Shown here piece by piece: positions 7,745-16,580 of a stretch of DNA of 64,000 nucleotides. Source of the stretch: Nakamurella lactea DSM 19367. GTDB lineage: Bacteria; Actinomycetota; Actinomycetes; Mycobacteriales; Nakamurellaceae. Numbering within the stretch: position 1 is the first letter of the stretch; the number at the start of each line of letters is the position of its first letter. The position numbers and the translations under genes were made by a program. The notes below the pieces were generated by a model. That model was not told where the DNA came from. It saw nothing but the letters and a program-made list of their open reading frames with translations, and searched no databases. The DNA is taken from positions 1-64,000 of the forward strand of contig NZ_AUFT01000015.1 of NCBI RefSeq assembly GCF_000426645.1. The letters run 5' to 3'.

Positions 7745-8494
7745 ATGACACAGACCGAGTTCCATCAGCTCGACGCCTCGCAACTGGGCGGCGGGACCGC
7801 CGAGGTGGTGGTGCACGGGCACTACGGTCGGCCGATCCTGTGGTTCCCGTCCGAGGCCGGGTCGGTGCACGACTTCGTCTCCAACGGGCTGCTGGACGCG
7901 GTCCGCGGGGCCGTCGACGAGGGCCGGATCAAGGTCTTCTGCGTCCCGAGTTACGACACCGAGTCGTGGTCTGCGTCCTGGAAGCCGTTGGGCGACAGGG
8001 CGAAAGCCCACCTCGCCTACGAGAACTGGATCATCTGGCAGGTGGTGCCGTTCATCCGCGACCACTCCGGCGGCCGGGCCGACATCGCCACCGCCGGCAC
8101 TTCGCTCGGGGCCTTCCATGCCACCCTGTTCGCGCTGCGGCAGGCCCACCTGTTCCCGCATGCCGTGGCGATGTCGGGCAGCTACGACCCGCGTCGCTGG
8201 CGCAGCTGGGGCGAACACACCGATGACGTCTATTTCACCAACCCGATGGAATTCGTACCCGGCCTGCAGGGCGAGCACCTCGACTATCTGCGGTCCGCGG
8301 TCCGGATCACCCTGGTGGTCGGATCCGGTCAGTGGGAGGACACCACCGGTTCCCTGGAGTCGACCAAACAGCTGGCGGACGTGCTGCAGGAGAAGGGCAT
8401 CGGCAACGACCTGTTCATCTGGGGCACCGAATGGCCGCACGACTGGCCGAGCTGGCGCGCCCAGGCCGCGCTGTACCTGCCGGCCCTGGGCTGA
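7745..8494 (+). CDS. esterase family protein
   Basis: A 249-residue single-domain alpha/beta hydrolase. The nucleophile elbow is AGTSLGAFHA (S120) and the likely catalytic histidine is in EWPHDWPSW near the C-terminus. A strong ribosome-binding site, GGAAGGTGG, precedes ATG 7745. The start motif with FHQLD and WFPSEAGS fits cytoplasmic esterases that are often encoded next to ATP-grasp enzymes. It sits 18 bases after a second esterase and 133 bases before the ATP-grasp gene, which suggests a joint pathway that makes and trims a carboxylate-amine or ester conjugate. Substrate unknown. Confidence 0.75.
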   Translation: MTQTEFHQLDASQLGGGTAEVVVHGHYGRPILWFPSEAGSVHDFVSNGLLDAVRGAVDEGRIKVFCVPSYDTESWSASWKPLGDRAKAHLAYENWIIWQVVPFIRDHSGGRADIATAGTSLGAFHATLFALRQAHLFPHAVAMSGSYDPRRWRSWGEHTDDVYFTNPMEFVPGLQGEHLDYLRSAVRITLVVGSGQWEDTTGSLESTKQLADVLQEKGIGNDLFIWGTEWPHDWPSWRAQAALYLPALG

Positions 8495-8583
8495 TCACGT
8501 ACCGGCCGGTCGGCTGATCACCGGTCCGCATCATTCGCCGGCGAGGTGGTGCCACCCGGGCCGCACTGTGTGAGGATCGGCCC

Positions 8584-8631
8584 ATGAGTGAGCGTGCGAA
8601 CGAATCATCGGCACTGAGCGGGGAGTCATGA
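8584..8631 (+). CDS. 15-codon micro-ORF coupled to the ATP-grasp gene
   Basis: ATG 8584 opens a 15-residue frame (MSERANESSALSGES) whose TGA overlaps the ATP-grasp start codon in an ATGA. It could couple translation, or be the relic of an upstream start region; MSER-type openings are common in actinobacterial genes. The peptide has no domain. Existence as a translated ORF is not certain. Confidence 0.3.
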   Translation: MSERANESSALSGES

Positions 8632-9953
8632 CCGGTAAGAAGGACGACACCACGCATCTGATCGGCCTGCTGCTCGGCACCGAGAGCGATTGGCCGCGGG
8701 CGTTCGAGACGCTGGTACGCGGGCTCGGTCCGGTCCGGCACCGGGGCAAGGATCACCGGATCAGCACCGAGCGGATCACCATCGAGCCGTTCGACCTGCG
8801 CGACCCGGTACGCCACGACGTAGTGATCGACCGGCTCGCCTGGTGGTACTTCCACCCGCGGGAATGGCTGAAGAAGGCCTCGCTGGTCAACGACACCTAT
8901 CTGTTGAACAACCCGTTCACCTTTCAGGCGATGGAGAAGCACTCCGCCTATTGCGCGATGATCCGGCTGGGATTCGACATCCCGCCGACCGTGCTGGTGC
9001 CCTACAAGAATCCGATCGATCACGAGAAGTGGGCCTACACCGCCTCCACCTACAACCTGCCGTTCGACCTGGACGAGGTGGCCGACCGGGTCGGGTTCCC
9101 GATGTTCATGAAGCCGTTCGACGGCGGCGCCTGGCGCGGCGTCTCCCGGATCGACGACACCGCCGCACTGCACCACGCCTACGACGCGTCCGGGCAGATG
9201 TTGATGCACCTGCAGTCGGCCGTCAGCCCGTTCGATTCGTTCGCCCGCTCCCTGACCATCGGCCCGGAGACCCAGGTGATGAAGTTCCGGCCGGAACTGC
9301 CGATGCACGACCGCTACGAGGTGGCGCACAACTTCCTGCCGGCCGAGGCCGGCCAGGAGGTCCTGACGCTGTCCCGCACCATCAATGCGTTCTTCCGCTG
9401 GGAGTTCAACTCCTGCGAGGCGCTGGTCACCGGGCAGCGGGTGCAGCCGATCGACTACGCGAACGCCTGCCCGGACATCGCCATCACCTCGCTGCACTAC
9501 TACTTCCCGTGGGCGATCAGGAATCTGATCAGCTGGAGCGTATTCTGCGCGGTCACCGGCCGCCGCGGCCAGGTCGACACCTCGACCCGCGCCTGGTTCG
9601 CCGTCGGCGACGATCCCGACCTGAGTTGGACCGACAAGCTCGGCCAGTACGCGCAGCTCGCGGACGAGTATTTCCAGGCCGACGAGTACCGCGAGTTCTG
9701 CGCCACCAGCCTGGCCGCACTACCGGAGATGGTGCACGAGTGGATCGGCAGCAGCGCGTTCGACGACCTGTTGATCGAGACGGTGAAAGCCACTTATCCG
9801 GCCGAGGAGCACGACCGGTTCGCCGCCCACTTCCGCGGCCTGCTGGCGATGTGGCACGCAGATCAGGTCGGCGCCAGTCCCGACCAGCCCGACTCTCCGC
9901 GGGCGACGGCCCGGCCGAGCGCGCCGGTCTCCGAGGTCCGTCCGACGAGCTGA
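8628..9953 (+). CDS. ATP-grasp domain protein
   Basis: A 441-residue protein with an ATP-grasp fold: pre-ATP-grasp domain to about residue 100, then the ATP-binding lysine in FMKPFDGGAWRGVS (K162), and a later core with KFRPELPMHDRYEV and the metal-binding-like stretch near INAFFRWEFNSCEALV. ATP-grasp ligases join a carboxylate to an amine or thiol through an acyl phosphate. A GGGGAG ribosome-binding site precedes ATG 8628. The last 91 bases overlap the convergent amidohydrolase gene; its tail is Pro/Ser-rich and may be unstructured. With the two upstream esterases it probably forms a small-molecule or peptide-conjugate pathway. Confidence 0.75.
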   Translation: MTGKKDDTTHLIGLLLGTESDWPRAFETLVRGLGPVRHRGKDHRISTERITIEPFDLRDPVRHDVVIDRLAWWYFHPREWLKKASLVNDTYLLNNPFTFQAMEKHSAYCAMIRLGFDIPPTVLVPYKNPIDHEKWAYTASTYNLPFDLDEVADRVGFPMFMKPFDGGAWRGVSRIDDTAALHHAYDASGQMLMHLQSAVSPFDSFARSLTIGPETQVMKFRPELPMHDRYEVAHNFLPAEAGQEVLTLSRTINAFFRWEFNSCEALVTGQRVQPIDYANACPDIAITSLHYYFPWAIRNLISWSVFCAVTGRRGQVDTSTRAWFAVGDDPDLSWTDKLGQYAQLADEYFQADEYREFCATSLAALPEMVHEWIGSSAFDDLLIETVKATYPAEEHDRFAAHFRGLLAMWHADQVGASPDQPDSPRATARPSAPVSEVRPTS

Positions 9954-11326
9954 CCGTGTCCCGGTGCAGCGAGCACGCCGGTGTCGGACCATGCCAGGGC
10001 GCCGCGCACGACGCAGGCTCGGACGCCGCCGCGCACCGTCATCCCGTCGTACACGCTGTAGCCGGCCGCCGAGTACTGTGCGGCGCCGTCGATCACGCTG
10101 TGCCGCAGTGGATCAAGGATCATCAGGTCCGCGTCGGCACCCACCGACACCGATCCCTTGGCCGGCGCCAGCCCGTACAACCGGGCGGCGTTCGTCGAGG
10201 TGACCTCGACGAAGGTCTCGATGCCGAACCGGCCGCCGAGCACGCCCTCGGAGAACAGCATGCCCACCCAGGTCTGCAGATCCGCCACGCCCATCCTGGC
10301 GCTGGCGACCGTCAGCCCTGAATCGGTCTTGTCGGCCAACCGCCAGGGCGCGTGATCGCTGGCCACGGTGTGCACGGTGCCGTCGGCGATCCCCTGCCAC
10401 AAGGCGGCCACATCCCGCGCGGACCTGACCGCAGGCATCCCGGTGAACCGGCCGGGTTGCGGGCGGGAGAACACCTCATCGGTCAGATGCAGGTACATCG
10501 GCCGGGTTTCGACGAAAACGGGCACCCCATCGGCCCGCGCCGACGCCGCGACCGCCAGTGCCTGCGCACTTGACACGTGCACCAACACCATCGGCGTACC
10601 GGTCCGCCGGCACACCTCGACGGCCCACCGCACCGACGACACCTCCGTCTCGACCGGGCGGCTCTGCGCGAAGTGCTCCAGACCACCGCGGCCGGAAGCG
10701 ATCAGCCGGCGTCCGGCCGCATCGATCAACGCGGCGTTCTCGCAGTGCACCAGGGCGATCATCCCGGCCCGGCCGGCGGCCGCTATCGCCGCCTCGATCA
10801 GCGACGGGTCGCCGCCGAAACTCGGATCGACGACTTTCAGTGCAGGGTGACCGGCGCGGGCGAGCGCCGGGATCGCCGCGACGTCCTCGGCCGTCGGGGT
10901 GACCAGGCCGGGGATCAGCAGGACGTCCACCCGCGCGTCGCGCTGCGCCGCCGCCGCATCGCGGTTCAGCGCGCCCGACAGCGTCCAGCCGTCCTCGGCG
11001 AAGGACATCTGCCCGACCGTGCCGACACCGCCGGCCGCGGCGGCCGCGGTTCCCATGGCGAAGTCGTCGACGAACCCGTTCGGTTCCCCCCCGTTCGACG
11101 CCTGCGCCGACAGGTGCACGTGCAGGTCGAGGGCGGCCGGCAGGACGAAACAGCCGGTGGCGTCGATCGTCTCGCAGCTGCCAGCCGCCGCGGCGCGGGC
11201 GCCGCCGACCTCACCAACGGCGACGATCCGGTTGCCGTCGATCAGCACATCGAGTAATCCGAGATCACGGACCGGACCGCCGTCCACCGGCGTCACGACT
11301 CGGCCGCCGGCCACCAGCAGGCTCAT
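9863..11326 (-). CDS. dihydropyrimidinase / hydantoinase-type amidohydrolase
   Basis: A 487-residue cyclic amidohydrolase with a full binuclear metal site: HVH (H69, H71), the carboxylated lysine in ALKVVDPSF (K164), histidines in LVHCEN (H194) and LVHVSS (H250), and the catalytic aspartate in VASDHAPW (D323). The family opens cyclic amides such as hydantoins, dihydropyrimidines or allantoin. The C-terminal beta domain has the usual KGSVSVGADADLMILDP. The specific substrate cannot be told. Its 3' end overlaps the ATP-grasp gene tail to tail. It starts 27 bases downstream of the TAP-like peptidase, so the two may be co-transcribed. Confidence 0.85.
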   Translation of the reverse strand: MSLLVAGGRVVTPVDGGPVRDLGLLDVLIDGNRIVAVGEVGGARAAAAGSCETIDATGCFVLPAALDLHVHLSAQASNGGEPNGFVDDFAMGTAAAAAGGVGTVGQMSFAEDGWTLSGALNRDAAAAQRDARVDVLLIPGLVTPTAEDVAAIPALARAGHPALKVVDPSFGGDPSLIEAAIAAAGRAGMIALVHCENAALIDAAGRRLIASGRGGLEHFAQSRPVETEVSSVRWAVEVCRRTGTPMVLVHVSSAQALAVAASARADGVPVFVETRPMYLHLTDEVFSRPQPGRFTGMPAVRSARDVAALWQGIADGTVHTVASDHAPWRLADKTDSGLTVASARMGVADLQTWVGMLFSEGVLGGRFGIETFVEVTSTNAARLYGLAPAKGSVSVGADADLMILDPLRHSVIDGAAQYSAAGYSVYDGMTVRGGVRACVVRGALAWSDTGVLAAPGHGQLVGRTSETGALGRAVARGESGWSGLAPT

Positions 11327-11353
11327 CCGCAGGATCCCTTCACCGTTGGGCGA

Positions 11354-13063
11354 TCAGCAGGTGGTGCCGGCCGGCGGAACCTTCAGGCTGACCAGGTAGT
11401 CGGTTCCCGCGGTGTCCACGCAGGCGATCCCGGCCCCCAGAAACGCGGTGTGTCTGGTGCCCTTGACAGTGATCAGTGCCCCGCCCAGATCCTTGGCCAG
11501 GTCGACGCCGGCCTGGTACGGGGTGGCCGGGTCGCCGGTGGTGGAGATGACCAGGATCTTCGCCGTCAGGTTGTCGACGTTCGGGGTGTGCGGCGTCAGC
11601 GTCGGCTTTGCCGGCCAGGAGTCGCAGACGTCCTTGGTCGCGACCACCGGATCGCCGGAGTCCAGGAACGGCGCCGCCTGGTTGTACTGCTTGTTCAGTT
11701 CGGCGACCTGCTGCGGATCGGTTCGCGGATCGTCCATGCAGCGGATCGCCAGGAATGCGTCCATCAGGCTCGAGTAGTGACCGGAGCTGTCCCGGTCCTC
11801 GTACAGGTCGGCGATCCGCATCATCAGGTCGCCGTTGCCGCGGCTCAGGTCGAGCAACGCGTTGGCCAACGGCTCCCGGAAGGCCTCGGCGTACATCGCC
11901 TGGATGGTGGCGGTGTTCGCGTCGTTGAAGGTCAGCACCCTGCCGTCGGACAACGTCAGCGGTGTGTCCAGCAGCGGCCGGACCAGGTGCTGATAGACGG
12001 CTGTGGCGGCGCTCGGGTCCTTCCCGAGCACGCAGGTCGGCTGCTGGGCGCACCACTTCGCGAACTCGTCGAAGGCCTCCTGGAACCCCTTGCCCTGGTT
12101 CACCACCTCGGTTCCCGGATCGAGGTTCGGATCGATGGCGCCGTCCAGGATCATCGCCCGGACGTTGGCCGGGAACTGCTCGGCGTAGGAGGTACCGAGG
12201 CGGGTGCCGTAGGAGTATCCGACGTAGGTGAGCTGGCGGTCACCGACCGCTGCCCGCAGGATGTCCATGTCCTTGGCCACGTCGGTGGTGCCGACGCTGG
12301 CCAGAAAGGCCGCGCCGGAGATGCCTTCGTCCTTGCCGGTGCGTTCGGTGCACCACTGCGCGACCTGGGCGGCGTAGGCGTTCATCGCGGCGATGCCTTC
12401 GGGCGTGGTGCTGCGCAGGTTGGCCGCCCGCTCGCCATCCCGCTCGGCGTCGGTGCGACAGGTGACGGCGGGTCTGGAGGCTCCGGTGCCCCGCGGGTCG
12501 AATCCGACCAGGTCGAAATGCTGTCGCAGGTCGATCTTCTCGGTGGCGAACTGGGCGACCGTCGACATGCCGGAACCGCCGGGTCCGCCTGGGTTGAAGA
12601 TGACCGACCCCAGACGGTCGCCCTGGTCGCCGGTGGCCGGCGCCCTGAGTACGCCGACGGTCGCCTGGCCGCTGGCTGGGTCGTCGTAGCTGACCGGAAC
12701 CTTCAGCCTGGCGCACTGCAATCCGGCCGTGCCGTAGGTCTCCCGGTCGCTGTCCGTCTGCGCGAACTCCGCGCAGTCCTGCCACTGCAACTGCTGTGAG
12801 TAGTAGGCCTCCAGGCCCTTCGGCACCGGCCCCAGGTCGCCCGGCGCCGGGTTCGCGGGCGTCGGACTTGCGGCAGTGCCGCCGGCGGCGGTGCTCCCGG
12901 CAACGGTGCTCCCAGCAGCGGTGCTCACCGGTATCGCGCTGCCGACCACCCCGGCGCCGCAGCCGGCCAGCAGCAGCCCGGCGACGGCGAGCAGGCCGAT
13001 CCGGGCGGCTGGACGGGAACGGCGGATTCGGGCACTCAGCGGTCGCGGCACACGATCGATCAT
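11354..13063 (-). CDS. secreted TAP-like tripeptidyl aminopeptidase (lipoprotein)
   Basis: A 569-residue alpha/beta hydrolase of the SCO7095/TAP family, which cleaves tripeptides from peptide N-termini outside the cell. The N-terminus has a basic region, a hydrophobic stretch and the lipobox LLLAGC (C35), so it is probably anchored as a lipoprotein. Features are the oxyanion region FNPGGPGGSG, nucleophile elbow VGYSYGTRLG, catalytic Asp in TTGDPATPY and His in KGTRHTAFL. Many cysteines suggest disulfides. ATG 13063 was chosen because it places the signal peptide at the N-terminus; an open frame upstream to 13297 lacks signal character. Confidence 0.85.
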   Translation of the reverse strand: MIDRVPRPLSARIRRSRPAARIGLLAVAGLLLAGCGAGVVGSAIPVSTAAGSTVAGSTAAGGTAASPTPANPAPGDLGPVPKGLEAYYSQQLQWQDCAEFAQTDSDRETYGTAGLQCARLKVPVSYDDPASGQATVGVLRAPATGDQGDRLGSVIFNPGGPGGSGMSTVAQFATEKIDLRQHFDLVGFDPRGTGASRPAVTCRTDAERDGERAANLRSTTPEGIAAMNAYAAQVAQWCTERTGKDEGISGAAFLASVGTTDVAKDMDILRAAVGDRQLTYVGYSYGTRLGTSYAEQFPANVRAMILDGAIDPNLDPGTEVVNQGKGFQEAFDEFAKWCAQQPTCVLGKDPSAATAVYQHLVRPLLDTPLTLSDGRVLTFNDANTATIQAMYAEAFREPLANALLDLSRGNGDLMMRIADLYEDRDSSGHYSSLMDAFLAIRCMDDPRTDPQQVAELNKQYNQAAPFLDSGDPVVATKDVCDSWPAKPTLTPHTPNVDNLTAKILVISTTGDPATPYQAGVDLAKDLGGALITVKGTRHTAFLGAGIACVDTAGTDYLVSLKVPPAGTTC

Positions 13064-13695
13064 GTCATCACTGGTTGTGAGCCGAGAGCGAGCGAAGGAC
13101 ACGGCGGGTGGAGCGCAGCCCAGCGACATCCGCCAACCAACCGGCATCACCGCGCTTTTCCGTATAGTCCGAACCATGGCGACATGGCTCAGATGTCGGT
13201 CTACGACTACCGACGGACTCAGCACCGCGGCTAGTGGCCGTCGCAGCACCGACCCTGGTGGCCATTCCACGGACGCGCGACGTCCCGGGATGGACAAGAC
13301 GCTGCAGGATGTTCAGACCGCCCAGAACCGTCGCGCGGTCGCGGGGCTGCTCGCCGGGCTCGCCGGATTGGCAGCAGTAGCCGGATGCCACTCCAGCGCA
13401 GTTCCGGAGATGGCATTCGGATCATGGACCGTTTGCAACACGACGCGTCCGCAGCGTCCGTCAGTCCGCTTACGAGTGACAGGCTGCCAGCAAATCGTGG
13501 GCGTGTCCGGTCAACCGCATCGGGCCGGGACGGCTCGTCCGTCGCGTCCGTCGTGGTGAGGGGGTGTCGTTCTGGGTGACGAATCGGCCGGCCCGACAGC
13601 GCGGCGGAGCGCCGGAGCGGGCGTCCCGATCCCACAATGGCGGCCGCCAGTACCACCACCAGGTCGGATCTGTCGCCAGGCGGCGGTTGCTGCCG
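13064..13695. other. 632-base gap with promoter-like TATAGT
   Basis: This divergent/convergent gap has no confident gene. A clear TATAGT hexamer is at 13163-13168, eight bases before an ATG at 13176 on the plus strand. Both strands stay open over much of the stretch, as expected for high-GC DNA. A doubtful plus-strand lipoprotein-like frame is listed separately. Confidence 0.4.
13290..13559 (+). pseudogene. possible small or decayed lipoprotein ORF
   Basis: From ATG 13290 the frame begins MDKTLQDVQTAQNRRAVAG and continues with an Ala/Gly/Leu hydrophobic core to the lipobox-like AAVAGC, a convincing lipoprotein signal. After about 50 residues the sequence turns Arg/Pro-rich (RPQRPSVRLRV...RPSRPSW), which looks out of frame, so the gene may be frameshifted. 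The same frame could start earlier at ATG 13176 behind TATAGT. No ribosome-binding site is evident at 13290. It may also be chance. Confidence 0.25.
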
Positions 13696-13917
13696 TCAGC
13701 CCCGGGGTGGTTCGTCGTTGCCGGTCCAGGCGGCGTCCTCGGCGTCGAGTTGCTCCTCGCGCGCCTTCACCGCCGCAAGGGCGCCCTCCGCCGCCTCCCT
13801 GCTCGGGTAGGGACCGAGGTGATCGGTGCCCTTACCCTGGCCCTCCTGCTCGACCTGCCCGGTGATCACGTTGTAGTACCACTGCGTGTGCTGACCGATC
13901 TCATCGCCCATCGGCAC
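13696..13917 (-). CDS. small SPOR-domain-like protein
   Basis: A 73-residue acidic protein with HTQWYYNVITGQVEQ near the start and GPYPSREAAEGALAAVKAR after it, followed by an acidic tail. The WYYNVxTGxV and GPYxSREEA pattern is shared by a conserved family of small actinobacterial proteins annotated as SPOR-like. A role in binding denuded glycan would be typical of SPOR domains, but this protein has no signal peptide or membrane segment, so that role is doubtful. The start may be the second Met (MGDEIG). It precedes the RNB nuclease gene by position on the same strand only loosely. Confidence 0.6.
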   Translation of the reverse strand: MPMGDEIGQHTQWYYNVITGQVEQEGQGKGTDHLGPYPSREAAEGALAAVKAREEQLDAEDAAWTGNDEPPRG

Positions 13918-13964
13918 AGCGTGCCATGCCGACAGCGGGCGTCAAGTCAGCGGTTGCCCAATGG

Positions 13965-15386
13965 TCAGGTGACGGCGCGCATCTCGAAGTTCCGGTCGTC
14001 CACGGACACCAGCTCCACGGTGACCCTGGTGCCTTCAGTGAGCCCGTCGCTGGCGCACTTGGCCTGGATCGGCGGCTCGTCGACGGCGATCGTCGCCCGC
14101 TTCTTCTCCTGATCGATCTGCACCACGACGCCGGTGAACTGCTCGCCCTCGCGTCCCTTCAGCAGGAACGCGGACACCACGCCGACGCAGTTGCGCTCCA
14201 GATCGTGGGCCGTCCGGTCGGTCGCCTCCATGGTGTCGGCGATCGCGTCGAGCGAACTGCGCACCCAGTCCGGCACCTCGGTGCCGGCCACCTGGGCCAG
14301 GCAGATCTCGGTGCCGAACCGGTCGACCAGCCGGCGCAGCGGGGCGGTGACGTGGGCGTACGGCGCCCCCACCCCGGCGTGCGAGTGGTCGGCCGGCGGC
14401 GTCCCGGTGAACGGCGTGTAGCCGGCGCCCCTGAGCAACTTCAGCGCGTCCTGCAGGAACGCGGCGTCCGCCGGTTTCGAGCCGTCTAGGCCGGCGATCA
14501 CGTCACCGGGCGGGAGCTCGTCCGACCACGGAATGCCCAGTGCCGCAGTCTCTTTGCGGAGTCTGGCGACGTCGCGGTCGGACGGTTCGGGCAGCGTGCG
14601 GAGCACGCCGTAGCCGCCGCCGAGCATGATGGTCGCCGCGCACATCCCGGTCAGCAGGCTGATCTCGGCGTTCCACTGCTCGATGGGCAGCACCGCACGG
14701 AGCTCCAGGGTCCAGTTGCCGTCCGGGCCGCGCTGGACCTCCACGTCCGGCAGGTCGAGGGAAATGGCGTGCCGCGCCCTGGCCGCCGCCAGCCGCAGCT
14801 TGCCGACCTCGGGCAGCAGCGCGATGGAGGGGTGCAGCCGACCGGCGTCGGCGTCGGCCTGGGCGCCCGGATAGTCCAGTTGTGCCACCGACCGCACCAT
14901 CGACCTGGTCAGCCGCACGTCGGTCGGCGCGCCGGAGGCGTCCAGCGTGATGGTCCACAACACGGCGGCCCTGATCTGATCCGGCAACAGGCTGGCCGCG
15001 CCTTCGGACAGCTCAAAGGGGTGCAACGGGCTGATCAGGTCGGGACTGTAGTAGGTCTGCCCGCGCCGTCGGCTCTCGGCGTCGACCGCGCCACCGGCGC
15101 CGACGTAGCTCGCCACGTCGGCGATCGCGTAGCGAACCAGATAGCCGCCGTCCGGACCGGCCTCCAGGTGCACGGCCTGGTCGAGGTCCTTGGAGCCCAC
15201 CGGATCGAGGGTGACGAACGGAATGTCGGTCGCGTCGTCGGGCGCGGTCGGTAGGTGCTGGGCGATCTGCACCGCCTCGTCGACGGCCGGCTGCGGGTAG
15301 CCCGCCGGGATCTCCAGGTCGCGCCGGATGCCGGCGAAATCGATGTCGGTGGCAGCGGTGTTGATCTTTCGGAACGGCATCGGCAC
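13965..15386 (-). CDS. RNB-domain ribonuclease (RNase II/R family)
   Basis: A 473-residue single-RNB protein, shorter than Escherichia coli RNase II (644) or RNase R because the cold-shock domains at the N-terminus are missing. The catalytic acidic cluster is in TLDPVGSKDLDQAVHLE near residue 65, and the family motif YAIADVASYVGAGG follows. The C-terminal portion has the YAHVTAPLRRLVDRF box, typical of RNB enzymes. It should hydrolyse RNA 3' to 5' with divalent metal. The C-terminal 60 residues contain a small beta domain that may serve as an S1 remnant. It runs in the same direction as the SPOR-like gene. Confidence 0.88.
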   Translation of the reverse strand: MPMPFRKINTAATDIDFAGIRRDLEIPAGYPQPAVDEAVQIAQHLPTAPDDATDIPFVTLDPVGSKDLDQAVHLEAGPDGGYLVRYAIADVASYVGAGGAVDAESRRRGQTYYSPDLISPLHPFELSEGAASLLPDQIRAAVLWTITLDASGAPTDVRLTRSMVRSVAQLDYPGAQADADAGRLHPSIALLPEVGKLRLAAARARHAISLDLPDVEVQRGPDGNWTLELRAVLPIEQWNAEISLLTGMCAATIMLGGGYGVLRTLPEPSDRDVARLRKETAALGIPWSDELPPGDVIAGLDGSKPADAAFLQDALKLLRGAGYTPFTGTPPADHSHAGVGAPYAHVTAPLRRLVDRFGTEICLAQVAGTEVPDWVRSSLDAIADTMEATDRTAHDLERNCVGVVSAFLLKGREGEQFTGVVVQIDQEKKRATIAVDEPPIQAKCASDGLTEGTRVTVELVSVDDRNFEMRAVT

Positions 15387-15427
15387 AGGTTACGTCCGGT
15401 GGTCCGGCGCCGCCGTGGCACGCCGGA

Positions 15428-16264
15428 TCAGCCGTACTGGAACTCCCAGCCGCCGTCGGTGTTCAGGTCCAGGACCACCGTGCCCTTGGCGCTGCTCACG
15501 TCGAGCACGACAGAGCCCTTGACGAAGGTGCCCTTGGCGATCAGCCGGGAATCGACGTACGGCAGTTGTTCCTCCGATTTCAGGCAGCCGCCTGCCTCCT
15601 CGGTGTCGGTTCCTGGTTGCGCGGTGCCCTTGGCGTCGTAGGCGACCCAGGACGGGGCGGCGAACGAACTGCTCCACAGCTCGGCCGATTCCGCACTCAC
15701 GTCGCGCGGTTCCACTTCGAGGTCGATCCGCAGGAAGTGGCCCCGGCGCGACTTGGCTGCCCCGGCAACACATTTCGGATCGAGGGTGATCTTGCTGACG
15801 ACGAAGATCAGCTCGCCGTCCGGCTGATCGTCCGAGGTGAAGGTGACTCCGTTGGCCTCACCCGGCTTGGCGATCAGGTCCCCGTAGGCGTTCTTCTTGC
15901 GGCCCGGTTCGGGGTTCGGCAACTTCCAGGTCCTCGTGCTCGTCACCCGGGTGGTCTGCCCAGAAGTTGCGGCCGAGGAGGCCGGCGGAGAGGGCACTGC
16001 GGGGGTTGAGGTCGGGGCTGACGTCGGAACAAGTTCCGATGGCGGTGTCGGGACTGACGTCGGTGTGGCGACTGGGGTCAGCGTCGGGACCGAGGTCGGG
16101 GCGAGCGGATCGGAGGACGGTGCCGGCGGTGGCGTCGGCACCGGGGTGGTCGCCGCCACTGCGGCGCCGCCGACGGAGTCTGCGCAGCCCGCTGTCAGGC
16201 CGAGGACGGCCATGACGGCGATGGCCAGGACGGGAACACGAGGCATCCGTCGACGATATGTCAC
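15428..16264 (-). CDS. secreted lipoprotein with Pro/Thr-rich linker
   Basis: A 278-residue protein starting at GTG 16264 (ATG 16246 is possible). The signal peptide VPVLAIAVMAVLGLTAGC ends in a lipobox at C27. A linker of repeated Pro/Thr/Ser/Val (for example TSVPTLTPVATPTSVPTPP) follows to about residue 110. The C-terminal about 150 residues form a compact beta-rich domain resembling the extracellular DUF4352-type fold, with KPGEANGVTFTSDDQPDGEL and a terminal DGGWEFQYG. It would be tethered outside the membrane. Function unknown. It lies 41 bases downstream of the RNB nuclease start on the same strand order but is transcribed first. Confidence 0.7.
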   Translation of the reverse strand: MTYRRRMPRVPVLAIAVMAVLGLTAGCADSVGGAAVAATTPVPTPPPAPSSDPLAPTSVPTLTPVATPTSVPTPPSELVPTSAPTSTPAVPSPPASSAATSGQTTRVTSTRTWKLPNPEPGRKKNAYGDLIAKPGEANGVTFTSDDQPDGELIFVVSKITLDPKCVAGAAKSRRGHFLRIDLEVEPRDVSAESAELWSSSFAAPSWVAYDAKGTAQPGTDTEEAGGCLKSEEQLPYVDSRLIAKGTFVKGSVVLDVSSAKGTVVLDLNTDGGWEFQYG

Positions 16265-16580
16265 CGATTGTCACCCTGGACCCGTCCGCCATGGCAGCAC
16301 GACGTGTGAACGGCACCTGACGGGAGGCAACGACCATGCCGTGCCGGGGCCGGTGGGTCGTCCCGCTGGAGCCGACGAACTGCCGGCCCCAGCGGAGTTC
16401 AACCCCGACCCCGCGGTGCCCCTGCGTTCGCGATCACGAACTGCACCGATCATTTCACACGACCGTGCAGGTGGGCGGCCCTTCGATACGCAATCGTTGC
16501 AGCCTGTCCGGACAACTTTGGCGCAGCGACGAGTTCGGCGGGCTTCGTTACGACCGACAATGGCAAATCCTGCCGATAGT
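16265..16580. other. gap between rnpB and the lipoprotein gene
   Basis: About 316 bases downstream of the RNase P RNA 3' end. I see no convincing gene, tRNA or strong intrinsic terminator. Short frames here have no family features. Confidence 0.4.

Noticed and set aside
12876-13559. A 227-residue plus-strand frame running through the start of the TAP-like gene
   Set aside because: Its first part is antisense to the lipoprotein signal region of the peptidase and is low-complexity Arg/Pro/Ser. Only the part after 13176 has any gene-like feature and is listed separately.
13231-13659. A 142-residue minus-strand frame in the 13.1-13.7 kb gap
   Set aside because: Composition is Arg/Pro/Ser-rich with no domain, ribosome-binding site or family pattern; typical random open frame in high-GC DNA.
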